Shown here: in pieces, positions 32,920 to 41,224 of the stretch | Position numbering within the stretch: the first letter of the stretch is position 1 | How the letters are laid out: every line of letters starts with the position of its first letter | Source of the DNA: JADGHE01 sp035716025 | GTDB lineage: Bacteria; Pseudomonadota; Alphaproteobacteria; Rhizobiales; Xanthobacteraceae | Assembly (NCBI GenBank): GCA_035716025.1 | Contig: DASTKH010000016.1 | Coordinates: 62,001 to 126,000 of the forward strand | Direction of reading: 5' to 3' | Length of the DNA stretch: 64,000 bases | Program-made: the position numbers and the translations under genes | Notes under the pieces: model-generated | The model's input: only the letters and a program-made list of their open reading frames with translations | Database searches by the model: none | What the model was told of the DNA's origin: nothing

Positions 32920-34227
32920 TCATTCCGCCGCGGTGGCGTAGGCGACGTTGCGCCCGCCGTAGCGGCGCACGCGGATGTTGGCCTGCTCGGCGTGGCCGAG
33001 AAATCCCTCGAGCACGCAGAGCCGCGAGCAGTATTCGCCGATCATCGCGCTCGCCTCGTCGGTCAGCACTTTCTGATACGTGCAGGTCTTGAGGAACTTG
33101 CCGACCCAGAGCCCGCCGGTGTAGCGCGCCGCCTTCTTCGTCGGCAAAGTATGGTTCGTGCCGATCACCTTGTCGCCGTAGGCGACATTGGTGCGGGGCC
33201 CCAAGAACAGCGAGCCGTAGTTCTTCATGTTGTTGAGGAAGTAGTCGGGATCGCGCGTCATCACCTGCACGTGCTCGGAGGCGACGCGGTCGGCCTCCGC
33301 GACCATCTCCTCGTAGGAGTCGCACACGATCACCTCGCCGTAGTCGCGCCAGGCCTGCCCCGCGAGGTCTGCGCTCGGCAGTATTTTCAAAAGTCGCTCG
33401 ACCTCGGCCATGGTCTCGCGTGCGAGCTTCTCGGAATTGGTAATGAGCACGGCCGGCGAGGTCGGCCCGTGCTCGGCTTGGCCGAGAAGGTCGGTCGCGC
33501 ACATCTCGGCATCGACCGTCTCGTCGGCGATGACGAGCGTCTCCGTCGGCCCCGCGAGCAGGTCGATGCCGACGCGGCCGAAGAGCTGGCGCTTGGCTTC
33601 CGCCACATAGGCGTTGCCGGGGCCGACGATCATGTCCACGGATTGAACCGTCGGCGTGCCGAGCGCCATCATCGCCACGGCCTGCACGCCGCCGAGCACA
33701 TAGATCTCGTCGGCGCCGCCGAAATGCATGGCCGCCACGATCGCCGGGTGCGGGCCGCCCTTGTAGGGCGGGGCGCAAGCGATGATGCGTTTGACGCCGG
33801 CAACCCGCGCCGTGACGATCGACATATGCGCGGAAGCGACCATGGGGTAGCGACCGCCCGGCACGTAGCAGCCGATTGCGTTCACCGGGATGTGGCGATG
33901 CCCGAGAATGACGCCCGGCAGCGTCTCGACCTCGAGGTCACGCATCGTCTCGCGCTGCTTCTGCGCGAAATTGCGCACCTGCGTTTGAGCGAAGCGGATG
34001 TCGTCGAGATCGCGCTTCGGCACCTGCGCGATCGCCCGCTCGATCTCCTGTTCGGTGAGGCGGAAGCTCGGGGGCGACCATTTGTCGAATTTCTCAGAGA
34101 GTTCGCGGATGGCGGCGTCGCCGCGGCTTTTGACGTCATCGAGGATCTGCTCGACGGTCGCCCGCACCTTGGCGTCGGCCGCTTCGATGGCCCCGGCATC
34201 CATGCCGCGCTTGAGATAGCGAGCCAT
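32920..34227 (-). CDS. Histidinol dehydrogenase-family enzyme, HpsN-like (sulfopropanediol 3-dehydrogenase type)
   Basis: This 435-aa zinc-dependent NAD oxidoreductase keeps the expected HisD-family residues. Zinc ligands are Q250 and H253 in G-Q-A-E-H-G-P, D352 in Y-G-D-K-V-I-G-T-N-H, and H412 in G-H-A-E-Q-A-N. The catalytic pair E318-H319 is in S-E-H-V. The C-terminal G-F-L-G-H-A-E-Q-A-N-I-R-V-R-R-Y form resembles paralogues annotated as HpsN, which oxidises 2,3-dihydroxypropane-1-sulfonate to sulfolactate, rather than biosynthetic HisD. The position beside a sulfonate-type importer supports this, but the substrate is inferred. ATG 34227 has AAGGAGA six nt upstream. Confidence 0.75.
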   Translation of the reverse strand: MARYLKRGMDAGAIEAADAKVRATVEQILDDVKSRGDAAIRELSEKFDKWSPPSFRLTEQEIERAIAQVPKRDLDDIRFAQTQVRNFAQKQRETMRDLEVETLPGVILGHRHIPVNAIGCYVPGGRYPMVASAHMSIVTARVAGVKRIIACAPPYKGGPHPAIVAAMHFGGADEIYVLGGVQAVAMMALGTPTVQSVDMIVGPGNAYVAEAKRQLFGRVGIDLLAGPTETLVIADETVDAEMCATDLLGQAEHGPTSPAVLITNSEKLARETMAEVERLLKILPSADLAGQAWRDYGEVIVCDSYEEMVAEADRVASEHVQVMTRDPDYFLNNMKNYGSLFLGPRTNVAYGDKVIGTNHTLPTKKAARYTGGLWVGKFLKTCTYQKVLTDEASAMIGEYCSRLCVLEGFLGHAEQANIRVRRYGGRNVAYATAAE

Positions 34228-34398
34228 GACGTGTCTCCTTTGCGTATTCGTCGTGCGATTGTGCGTCGCGGCCGAGCGGTGCTCGGCCATTCCCGCGTCC
34301 CGGCCGCAGTATAGCGCAAGAGGCACGGCCTCCGGGGCCGCGCTCCGGAGGTCGTGCTTCAGTCGGCGAGGCCGCGGCTCAGGCCGCGCCGGACCGCA

Positions 34399-35352
34399 TT
34401 ACTTGATCGCCTGCGGATTGATCGGCGAGCCGGTGCCGCCGGTGATGATGAGGGGCGGGCCGCAGAAGAAGAACTCGTAGACGCGGTCTTTCGCGCAATC
34501 CTCGGCCAGTTCCTTGACGTAGAAGATTTCGCCCATGCACAGCCCCATGGCGGGGATCACCACCCAGTGCCAGGGCTGGTTGGCCTCCGTGGTCTCGTTC
34601 GGCCGCACCTCGACGCCCCAGGTGTCGGAACAGATCGCGGCGATTTGCTTCTCATGACACCAGTAGCAATTCTCGAACTTCACACCGGGCGCATCGCCGC
34701 CCGCATAGCCGCCCCAGTTCTTCTCCTTGAGGCAGCGCTCCATCTGCCCGGTGCGGATGATCACGAAGTCGCCTTTGCGAATCTCGACATTCTGCGCGCG
34801 TGCACACTTGTCGAGCTCCTCGTTGGAAATGCCTTCGCCGTCCTGGAGCCATTCGACGCCGCGGAAGCGGGCGATGTCGAGCAGCACGCCGCGCCCGACC
34901 ATCTTGTTCTTCGAGTGCTCGATGCCGAGCACGTTGAGGCCCTTGGAGTCGATCAGCTTGGCGTCGTGTCCGTTATAGGCCTTGTCCTCGTAGAAGATGT
35001 GGCCGAGCGCATCCCAGTGCGTCGCGCCCTGGACGCAGAGCATGAGCGTGTCGTCGGCGTAGCGGATCCGGTTCCAATCCTGCCGGCCGGCGATCGCATC
35101 CGTGCCGGTCGCGAGCATCTGGTGGATCGGGTTGAAGCGGCCGCCGAAGAGGCCGGTCTGGGGGCCGCTCTGGTCGAGCGGAATGCCGAGCGCGAAGACC
35201 TGACCCTTGCGGATGAGCTTGGCGGCGTTCACGACGTCTTCGGGCGCAACGTGGTTGAGCGTGCCGATATGATCGTCCTTGCCCCAACGGCCCCAGTTGG
35301 ACAGCTTCTTTGAAGCCTCCTCGATAGCCTTGCGGCCGACCTTGATGTCCAT
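34399..35352 (-). CDS. Cyclase-family (PF04199) metal-dependent hydrolase
   Basis: This 317-aa protein is of the cyclase/kynurenine formamidase-like family. The metal-binding region reads G-A-T-H-W-D-A-L-G-H, a variant of H-G-T-H-x-D-x-P-x-H. G-I-P-L-D-Q-S-G-P-Q and R-I-R-Y-A-D-D are as in bacterial members from catabolic clusters. Such enzymes hydrolyse amides, lactones or related bonds. Start ATG 35352 has AAGGAGA five nt upstream. It is the middle gene of a minus-strand run: 26 bp after the hydroxyacid dehydrogenase and 171 bp before the HpsN-like gene. Confidence 0.8.
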   Translation of the reverse strand: MDIKVGRKAIEEASKKLSNWGRWGKDDHIGTLNHVAPEDVVNAAKLIRKGQVFALGIPLDQSGPQTGLFGGRFNPIHQMLATGTDAIAGRQDWNRIRYADDTLMLCVQGATHWDALGHIFYEDKAYNGHDAKLIDSKGLNVLGIEHSKNKMVGRGVLLDIARFRGVEWLQDGEGISNEELDKCARAQNVEIRKGDFVIIRTGQMERCLKEKNWGGYAGGDAPGVKFENCYWCHEKQIAAICSDTWGVEVRPNETTEANQPWHWVVIPAMGLCMGEIFYVKELAEDCAKDRVYEFFFCGPPLIITGGTGSPINPQAIK

Positions 35353-35378
35353 GGCGGTCTCCTTGTTTGCGGATGCGT

Positions 35379-36302
35379 TCACGATCGGTTGGTCTCTTCT
35401 TCCACAATCCGCCGCACGATGTCGATGGCGCGGCGCAACAGGGTTTCGGAAGCCTCCTGCGTGCGGAAAGCTGAGTGGGCGCTGAGCGTCACGTTGGACG
35501 CTTGCGCAAGCGCGTCGTCCGTGTGCAGCGGCTCGGCGTGAAACACGTCGAGGCCGGCATGGCGAATGCGCCCCTCGGCGAGCGCGGCCTTGAGCGCCGC
35601 CTCCTCGACGAGCGCGGCGCGCGCGGTATTGACGAGAATGCAGCCGGGTTTGAGGCGCTTCAGCCGGGCGCCGTCGAGAAAATGCCGTGTCTCCTCGTTG
35701 AGCGCGAGATTGAGGGAGATCACGTCCGCCTGCGACAGAAGGTCATCGAGAGGGACGAGCGGGGCCGGGGCGGCCTCGACCGGCGTTCGGTTCCAGGCGA
35801 TCACGTTCATGCCGATGCCGTTCGCGATGCGGACAACTTCCCGCCCGATTCCGCCCAGACCGACGACCCCGAGAGTTTTTCCCAGGAGCTGGACACCTTC
35901 GCGGGTCTGCCATGTGCCGGCGCGAATGTCGCGGTCCATGCGGGCGATGTCGCGGGCGGCCGCGAACATCAGCGCGATCGTGTGCTCGGCCACGGCCGTG
36001 TCGCCGTAGCCCTTGATGGTATGGACCGTGACGCCGCGCGCCTTGAGCGCGTCGAGATCCATGTAGCTCGCCGCGCCCGTGCCAAGAAACACGACGTGGC
36101 GCAAGGCCGGGCATTGCGCGACGATCTCGGTCGGCAGATAGGAATGATCGTCGAGACAGATTTCATAGCCCGCGAGGAGCTGCGGCACCGCGCCGCGGTC
36201 ATAGGGCTCGTAGTTCACGGCGATGGTGGGGTCGTCGGGCCTGAGCACGCGGCGGAAAACGGGACCGAGCTGGTCGTTGCAGTCGAGAAAAAGAGCCTTC
36301 AT
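35379..36302 (-). CDS. D-2-hydroxyacid dehydrogenase (NAD-dependent)
   Basis: This 307-aa protein of the D-isomer 2-hydroxyacid dehydrogenase family has the nucleotide loop G-L-G-G-I-G (148-153). The catalytic triad is R228 in N-T-A-R-A-A, E257 in H-A-E-P-L and H276 in S-A-H-S-A. It interconverts a 2-oxoacid and a D-2-hydroxyacid in the cytosol. The start at 36302 fits the family N-terminus M-K-A-L-F-L-D. The open frame further upstream is Arg/Pro-rich and not conserved. It heads the operon with the cyclase and HpsN-like genes. The fitting substrates would be sulfolactate/sulfopyruvate or glycerate-type acids, as inference. Confidence 0.85.
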   Translation of the reverse strand: MKALFLDCNDQLGPVFRRVLRPDDPTIAVNYEPYDRGAVPQLLAGYEICLDDHSYLPTEIVAQCPALRHVVFLGTGAASYMDLDALKARGVTVHTIKGYGDTAVAEHTIALMFAAARDIARMDRDIRAGTWQTREGVQLLGKTLGVVGLGGIGREVVRIANGIGMNVIAWNRTPVEAAPAPLVPLDDLLSQADVISLNLALNEETRHFLDGARLKRLKPGCILVNTARAALVEEAALKAALAEGRIRHAGLDVFHAEPLHTDDALAQASNVTLSAHSAFRTQEASETLLRRAIDIVRRIVEEETNRS

Positions 36303-36603
36303 GGAGAATGCGACCAGGAACGCAGGGCTTCGCCGGACGAGGCGGGGGGGGACGAGAACCGGGCAAAGCCGGGTCCGCCGGAAAGCGGCTCGTACCATAG
36401 TGATGGGCGGAAGGGGAACAAGCCCGGCCGCGGGCGGGCGGCATCGACGCCCCGAATTCCGGTTGCGGGAGCTTTCGCGTAACGCGGCCGGCGGGCATGC
36501 TCGGGCGTGGGGCAGGGGGTGAGTGCTGGTCGAAGACTTCGGTTCGATGTTACTCATTCCCCGCTGCCGCTCGGGCGGCGCGGAACAAGAAGGGGGCGCT
36601 TCG
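36303..36603. other. Divergent intergenic region, 301 bp
   Basis: This lies between the minus-strand hydroxyacid dehydrogenase operon and the plus-strand SDR gene, and must contain both promoters. I see no clear -35/-10 pair, no FNR-type box, and no copy of the GTTTCGTTCT repeat found before the importer. Confidence 0.45.
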
Positions 36604-37392
36604 ATGGCGGGAGAATTTGCAGGCAGAGTGGTGGTCGTGACCGGGGGCAGCCGCGGGATCGGGCGGGCGATCGCAACCGCTTTCGCGCGCGAGGGTGCGC
36701 AGACCGTGCTGGCAGCGACGTCGCAAGGCAACCTCGAAGCCGCGGCCGATGCGATTGCCGCAAGCGGCGCGCCGCGCCCGGCCGTCATCGCCGGCCACCT
36801 CGGCAGCCTTCAGGCCTGCCAGGCGCTCCATGGGTTCGTCAAAGACCGCTTCGGCCGTTGCGACGTGCTCGTAAACAATGCCGGCGCGACCAAGTCGGGC
36901 GATTTCCTCGAGCAGCCTGACGAAGACTGGATCGACGGACTTTCGGTCAAATTCTACGCCTGCGTGCGGCTTTGCCGCCTGTTCTGGCCGATGCTCAGGC
37001 AAGCGCAGGGCAGCGTTGTCAACATTTCCGGCGGCGCGGCCCGCACGCCCGATCCCCTGTTTCTGATCGGCGGCGCCGCCAATGCCGCCATGCTCAACTT
37101 CACCAAGGGTCTTTCGCAACGCGGCAAGAAGGACGGGGTCAACGTCAACGCCATCCTGCCGGGCATGACCGAGACGGATCGTATCATGGACCTGCTGCGG
37201 CAGCGGGCTGCAGCGACGGGCGCGACGCTGGAAGATGCCCGCAAGGCCGCGATCGAGAAGAGCGGCGCGCGCCGGATCGGCAAGCCTGAGGACATCGCCG
37301 AGCTCGCGCTCTTTCTTTGCTCGTCGCGCGCAAGCCACATCCAGGGCGTCAACATCGCGGTCGACGGGGGCGCGACCGTGGGCTTGTATTGA
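36604..37392 (+). CDS. Short-chain dehydrogenase/reductase-fold protein lacking the YxxxK pair
   Basis: This 262-aa Rossmann protein has T-G-G-S-R-G-I-G (13-20) for NAD(P) binding, N-N-A-G (91-94), S142 in N-I-S-G-G-A, and the late motif D-P/L-P-G-M-T-E-T. The usual Y-x-x-x-K is replaced by G156-G-A-A-N160 in L-I-G-G-A-A-N-A-A-M, so the catalytic Tyr and Lys are both absent. It may bind a nucleotide without classical reductase chemistry or use other residues. ATG 36604 follows AGAAGGGGG. The second binding-protein gene starts 33 bp downstream, so the two are probably co-transcribed. Confidence 0.85.
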   Translation: MAGEFAGRVVVVTGGSRGIGRAIATAFAREGAQTVLAATSQGNLEAAADAIAASGAPRPAVIAGHLGSLQACQALHGFVKDRFGRCDVLVNNAGATKSGDFLEQPDEDWIDGLSVKFYACVRLCRLFWPMLRQAQGSVVNISGGAARTPDPLFLIGGAANAAMLNFTKGLSQRGKKDGVNVNAILPGMTETDRIMDLLRQRAAATGATLEDARKAAIEKSGARRIGKPEDIAELALFLCSSRASHIQGVNIAVDGGATVGLY

Positions 37393-37425
37393 AAGCGCAC
37401 GGCTGGGCAACACGAGGGACATCGG

Positions 37426-38499
37426 ATGTCGAAGGCCATGAGGACCAGGATCGGGGGGCTCGGCCGCGCGGCGATCCGCGCCGCAGTCGCCTTGACGATG
37501 TGTGCGCTCGCCGCGCCGGCCGGTCTGGCGCAGGAGAAGCTCAATGTCGGGGCGCTCCGCTTCGTCTCGAACGGCGGCCTCTTCGTCGCCGTAGAAAAGG
37601 GCTATTTCAAGCAGGAAGGGCTCGACATCGATCTCAGATTCTTCGACGCGGCGCAGCCGATTGCGGTTGCGGTCGTCTCGGGAGACATCGATCTCGGGGC
37701 CACCGCCTTCACGGCCGGCCTTTACAATCTGGCGGGAAAGGGCGGCATCAAGGTCATTGCCGCGCAGGCACGTGAGAAGAAGGGTTATCAGGGGAATGCG
37801 ATCCTCGTGTCCAATGCCGCCTGGGATAAGGGGTTCCGCCGGCTCGAGGATTTTCCGGGACACTCCCTCGGCATCACCCAGGTGGGGTCGTCCTTCCACT
37901 ACCAGATCGGCCAGATCGCCCGTGTGAAGGGCTTCGATCTTAAGAGCGTCACGCTCAAGCCCCTGCAGTCCCTCGGCAATATGGCGGCGGCGCTCAAGGG
38001 CTCGCAAGTGGATGCGATCATCATCGCGCCGCACATCGCCCGTGCGCTGGTCGCCGCCGGCGACGGCAAATTGATCGGCTGGTATTCGGACCTCGACGAG
38101 TACCAGTTCGGCGCGCTGTTCGCCTCGCCGAAGGCGATCGAAGCGCGTCGCGGTGCGATCGAAACGTTCGTGCGCGCCTATCGCAAGGGCGCTGCCGAAT
38201 TCTACGAGGCCTTTCTCCAGCGCGACGCCGCGGGAAAGCCGGTCATCGACCCCGCGAAGGCAAATGCCGCAGCGCAGGCGATCGCAAAATATGTGTACCC
38301 CGCCGAGCCGCCGGAGCAGGCCGCCCGCAAGGTGCAGGCGGCAACCTATTACGTCGATCCGCAAGCCCGGCTGGACACGAAGGACATCCATAACCAGGTC
38401 GCATGGCTGAAAGAGCAGGGACTCGTTGACCGGGCAGTCGACCCGAAGGCGTTCATCGACCTGTCTTTCATAAGCGACGGCGTGAGCCCACCCAAATAG
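37426..38499 (+). CDS. Orphan ABC substrate-binding protein, NMT1/SsuA-like
   Basis: This 357-aa periplasmic protein has a signal peptide with T-M-C-A-L-A-A-P-A-G-L-A-Q (cleavage near residue 35). The NMT1/THI5-like body has G-A-L-R-F-V-S-N-G-G-L-F-V-A, K-G-Y-F-K-Q-E-G-L-D and V-S-G-D-I-D-L-G-A. It binds small nitrogen- or sulfur-containing organics in related systems. No permease or ATPase follows; a terminator comes 16 bp after the stop. It could dock with the importer at 31-33 kb or with the ATPase-permease pair at 61-63 kb, which has no binding protein. GAGGG precedes the ATG. Confidence 0.82.
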   Translation: MSKAMRTRIGGLGRAAIRAAVALTMCALAAPAGLAQEKLNVGALRFVSNGGLFVAVEKGYFKQEGLDIDLRFFDAAQPIAVAVVSGDIDLGATAFTAGLYNLAGKGGIKVIAAQAREKKGYQGNAILVSNAAWDKGFRRLEDFPGHSLGITQVGSSFHYQIGQIARVKGFDLKSVTLKPLQSLGNMAAALKGSQVDAIIIAPHIARALVAAGDGKLIGWYSDLDEYQFGALFASPKAIEARRGAIETFVRAYRKGAAEFYEAFLQRDAAGKPVIDPAKANAAAQAIAKYVYPAEPPEQAARKVQAATYYVDPQARLDTKDIHNQVAWLKEQGLVDRAVDPKAFIDLSFISDGVSPPK

Positions 38500-38515
38500 G
38501 CGGCGATTGTCGTGA

Positions 38516-38549
38516 AAAGGCCGGAAACGTGCCCGGCCTTTTTCTTTTT
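38516..38549 (+). terminator. Rho-independent terminator
   Basis: A perfect 9-bp stem AAAGGCCGG/CCGGCCTTT with an 8-nt loop is followed by TTCTTTTT. It ends the SDR plus binding-protein transcript. Confidence 0.85.
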
Positions 38550-38661
38550 CGAACTTTCGCGCCACCGGCTTGCCAGCGCGTCGCCTGCCTGAGACGATAG
38601 CACAAGGCCGGACAGGGCCGAACGCGGCGTAGCGGACGCCTGCGCCGAGTCGGAGGTCATC

Positions 38662-40716
38662 ATGGCGCAGAATGGAGGCACGAGTCCCAGGGGTCCCCGG
38701 TGCATCGCACTGGTGGGCCCATTCCAGAGCGGCAAGACAACGCTCCTCGAGGCGATCCTGGCGCGCACCGGCGCGGTGCAGCGACAAGGAACGGTGGAGG
38801 CGGGAACGACCGTCGGCGATTCCAGTCCGGAGGCCCGCGACCACAAGATGAGCATCGAGTTGTCGTTTGCGACCACCAATTATCTCGGCGACGACTACAC
38901 CTTTATCGATTGCCCCGGATCGGTCGAGTTCATTCACGATATGCGCGCGGTCCTGCCTGCGGTCGACGCGGCGGTCGTCGTGTGCGAAGCGGACGAACGC
39001 AAGGTGCCGCAGCTGCAGCTCATTTTGCGCGAGCTGGAAGACCTCAAGCTCCCCCGTATCCTGTTTCTCAACAAGATCGACAAGGCGGACAAGCGCGTGC
39101 GCGAGGTGCTGAAAGTGCTGCAGCCCGCCTCCCGCGTCCCTCTCGTTCTGCGGCAGATTCCGATCTGGTCCGGGGAGATCGTCGTCGGATTTGTCGACCT
39201 CGCTCTCGAGCGCGCCCACGTCTATCGGGAGCACGCACCCTCGGAAGTCATCGAGCTTTCCGGTGACGATCTCTCGCGCGAGAAGGAAGCGCGTTTCACC
39301 ATGCTTGAGACGTTAGCGGACCATGATGACGAGCTCATGGAGCAGCTTCTCGAAGACATTCCGCCGCCGCGCGACAAGGTTTTCGACGATCTCGCGCGCG
39401 AGCTGCGCGAAGGGATGATCTGCCCCGTTTTGCTTGGCGTTGCGACCCGCACCAACGGCGTACAGCGTCTCATGAAGGCCTTGCGGCATGAGGCACCCGG
39501 CATCGCGGAAACCGCAAGGCGCCTCGGCGCCAAGAGCGATGCCGAAGCGGTCGCCTATGTGCTCAAGACCTTCCACACGGCGCATGGCGGCAAGCTTTCG
39601 GTCGTTCGCGTCATGTCCGGAACGCTCGGAGACGGCACGACGCTCACCGGGCCGGAAGGCGAGGCCGGCCGCGTGTCGGGTGTCTTCAAGCTCACAGGAC
39701 ACAGCACGGAAAAGCGGGGGGCAGCCGAAGCGGGCGAGACCGTCGGACTCGGCAAGCTCGACGGTGCCAAGACGGGAGAAACCCTCACCGCCGGCAAGGT
39801 CGCGCATCCTGCGCTCGCGGCCGTGACGCCCTATCCGCCGGTGCTTGCGGTGGCGATTGCCGCAAAGGAACGCAAGGACGACGTGAAGCTCGGACAGGCT
39901 CTCGGCAAGCTGCTGGAGGAGGATCCGTCGCTCGTTGTCGAACACAACCCGGAAACCCATCAGGTGATCGTCTGGGGGCAGGGCGAAATGCACCTTCGGG
40001 TCGCGACCGAGCGGCTTGCCTCGCGTTTCGGCATCTCGGTCGTCGTGAACCCCCCGACGGTGGGCTACCGCGAGACGATCCGCAAGGCCATCGTGCAGCG
40101 CGGCCGCCACAAGAAGCAATCGGGCGGGCACGGCCAGTTCGGCGACGTCGTGCTCGACATTAAACCGTTGCCGCGCGGCTCAGGCTTCACGTTCGACGAG
40201 AAGATCACGGGAGGCGTGGTGCCCCGCAACTACATTCCGGCGGTCGAGGAGGGCGTCCGGGACGGACTCAAGCAGGGCCCGCTCGGCTTTCCGGTCGTCG
40301 ACGTCGCCGTGACGCTCATCGACGGCTCGTATCACACGGTCGATTCCTCCGACATGGCTTTCCGCACCGCCGGTCGCATCGGGGTCGCCGAGGCGCTGCC
40401 GCAATGCCAGCCGGTGCTGCTCGAGCCGATCTTGAGCGTGGAGATCGTCTGTCCCTCCGACGCCACCGCGAAGGTGAATGCGATCGTCTCCGCGCGGCGC
40501 GGTCAGTTGCTCGGCTTCGACACGCGCGAAGGCTGGACCGGCTGGGACGTCGTGCGTGCCCTGATGCCCGAGGCGGAAATCGGCGATCTGATCGTGGAGC
40601 TGCGCTCGGCCACCGCCGGGGTCGGCACCTTCTCGTTCAAGTTCGACCACATGGCCGAACTCACCGGCCGCACCGCCGAACAAATCGTGGCCGCCCGACG
40701 CGCCGCCGCCGCCTGA
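38662..40716 (+). CDS. Elongation factor G-like GTPase with altered switch II
   Basis: This 684-aa protein has all EF-G domains. G1 is G-P-F-Q-S-G-K-T (19-26) and G4 is N-K-I-D near 145. Domain II, the domain IV G-G-H-G-Q-F-G-D loop and a domain V C-terminus are present. The G3 motif reads D83-C-P-G-S87-V-E-F instead of D-T-P-G-H-V-D-F. The His that in EF-G and EF-Tu aids GTP hydrolysis is Ser, and switch I is poorly conserved. This marks it as a specialised EF-G paralogue rather than the main translocase. GGAGG precedes the ATG. Its cellular role is unknown. Confidence 0.87.
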   Translation: MAQNGGTSPRGPRCIALVGPFQSGKTTLLEAILARTGAVQRQGTVEAGTTVGDSSPEARDHKMSIELSFATTNYLGDDYTFIDCPGSVEFIHDMRAVLPAVDAAVVVCEADERKVPQLQLILRELEDLKLPRILFLNKIDKADKRVREVLKVLQPASRVPLVLRQIPIWSGEIVVGFVDLALERAHVYREHAPSEVIELSGDDLSREKEARFTMLETLADHDDELMEQLLEDIPPPRDKVFDDLARELREGMICPVLLGVATRTNGVQRLMKALRHEAPGIAETARRLGAKSDAEAVAYVLKTFHTAHGGKLSVVRVMSGTLGDGTTLTGPEGEAGRVSGVFKLTGHSTEKRGAAEAGETVGLGKLDGAKTGETLTAGKVAHPALAAVTPYPPVLAVAIAAKERKDDVKLGQALGKLLEEDPSLVVEHNPETHQVIVWGQGEMHLRVATERLASRFGISVVVNPPTVGYRETIRKAIVQRGRHKKQSGGHGQFGDVVLDIKPLPRGSGFTFDEKITGGVVPRNYIPAVEEGVRDGLKQGPLGFPVVDVAVTLIDGSYHTVDSSDMAFRTAGRIGVAEALPQCQPVLLEPILSVEIVCPSDATAKVNAIVSARRGQLLGFDTREGWTGWDVVRALMPEAEIGDLIVELRSATAGVGTFSFKFDHMAELTGRTAEQIVAARRAAAA

Positions 40717-40749
40717 GGGCCGCCGGCCGAAGGGACGCTCCGGCGGTCC
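40717..40749. terminator. GC hairpin between convergent genes
   Basis: GGGCCGCCGG pairs with CCGGCGGTCC (10 bp with one G-T pair) directly after the EF-G-like stop. The hairpin reaches the stop of the convergent 65-aa gene. No U-tract follows, so its role as a terminator is tentative. Confidence 0.4.
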
Positions 40750-40946
40750 TATTCCTGGTTCGCGCACACCACGTCGGAATCGCGCGCGGTGAGATCTTCC
40801 CCGCGTGCCTGCGCCGCGCGGCGCTCGCCGGTCGCGCGCAGATTCGACACGAGGTCGTCGGGATCGACTCCGTCGGCTGCCATGAGCAAGACGACGATCG
40901 GATCGGACAACATCTCGACGAGAGTGGCGTCGCGGCATTCGCCCAT
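40749..40946 (-). CDS. 65-aa hypothetical protein
   Basis: This small acidic protein begins M-G-E-C-R-D-A-T-L-V-E-M-L-S-D-P-I-V-V-L-L-M-A-A-D-G-V-D-P, followed by a charged helix. A textbook GGAGGAGG lies four nt before the ATG, which supports real translation. There is no membrane segment or signal. It lies between the EF-G-like gene and the methyltransferase array, on the opposite strand to both. I do not recognise a function; the D-G-V-D-P-x-x-L region may form a small helical module. Confidence 0.6.
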   Translation of the reverse strand: MGECRDATLVEMLSDPIVVLLMAADGVDPDDLVSNLRATGERRAAQARGEDLTARDSDVVCANQE

Positions 40947-41224
40947 GATTCCTCCTCCGGCCTTCCGGGAAGGCCGAGCCGGTTCCTGTCCCCTGATCCC
41001 ATGCACCCGCGGAAGATGGCGAAGAGATGCGGCAAGAAAAGGTCGCCGGGGGCCCGCGCCGACAATCTTTTTTGATCGCCGGGCGCCGCGGTTTTGCCGC
41101 AAACCCCCGGTGCCACCCCATGCCGGCGGCGTGTGGGAGGCGAGCCCGTGACAAGGGAATTGCCGCCGGGCGGCAGTCTGCTAGCCTTGCACCGGCGATC
41201 CGCACCGGGGCAGGGGCAAGGCCA

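Noticed and set aside
32920..34227. Annotation as biosynthetic histidinol dehydrogenase (hisD).
   Set aside because: The fold and zinc ligands match HisD, but the C-terminal region and the importer/catabolic neighbourhood fit the HpsN-like branch better, and no other his genes are nearby.
36550..39234. An 894-aa minus-strand open frame running across the SDR, binding-protein and EF-G-like genes.
   Set aside because: It crosses three well-supported plus-strand genes and a terminator, is Arg/His/Asp-rich, and has no family resemblance.
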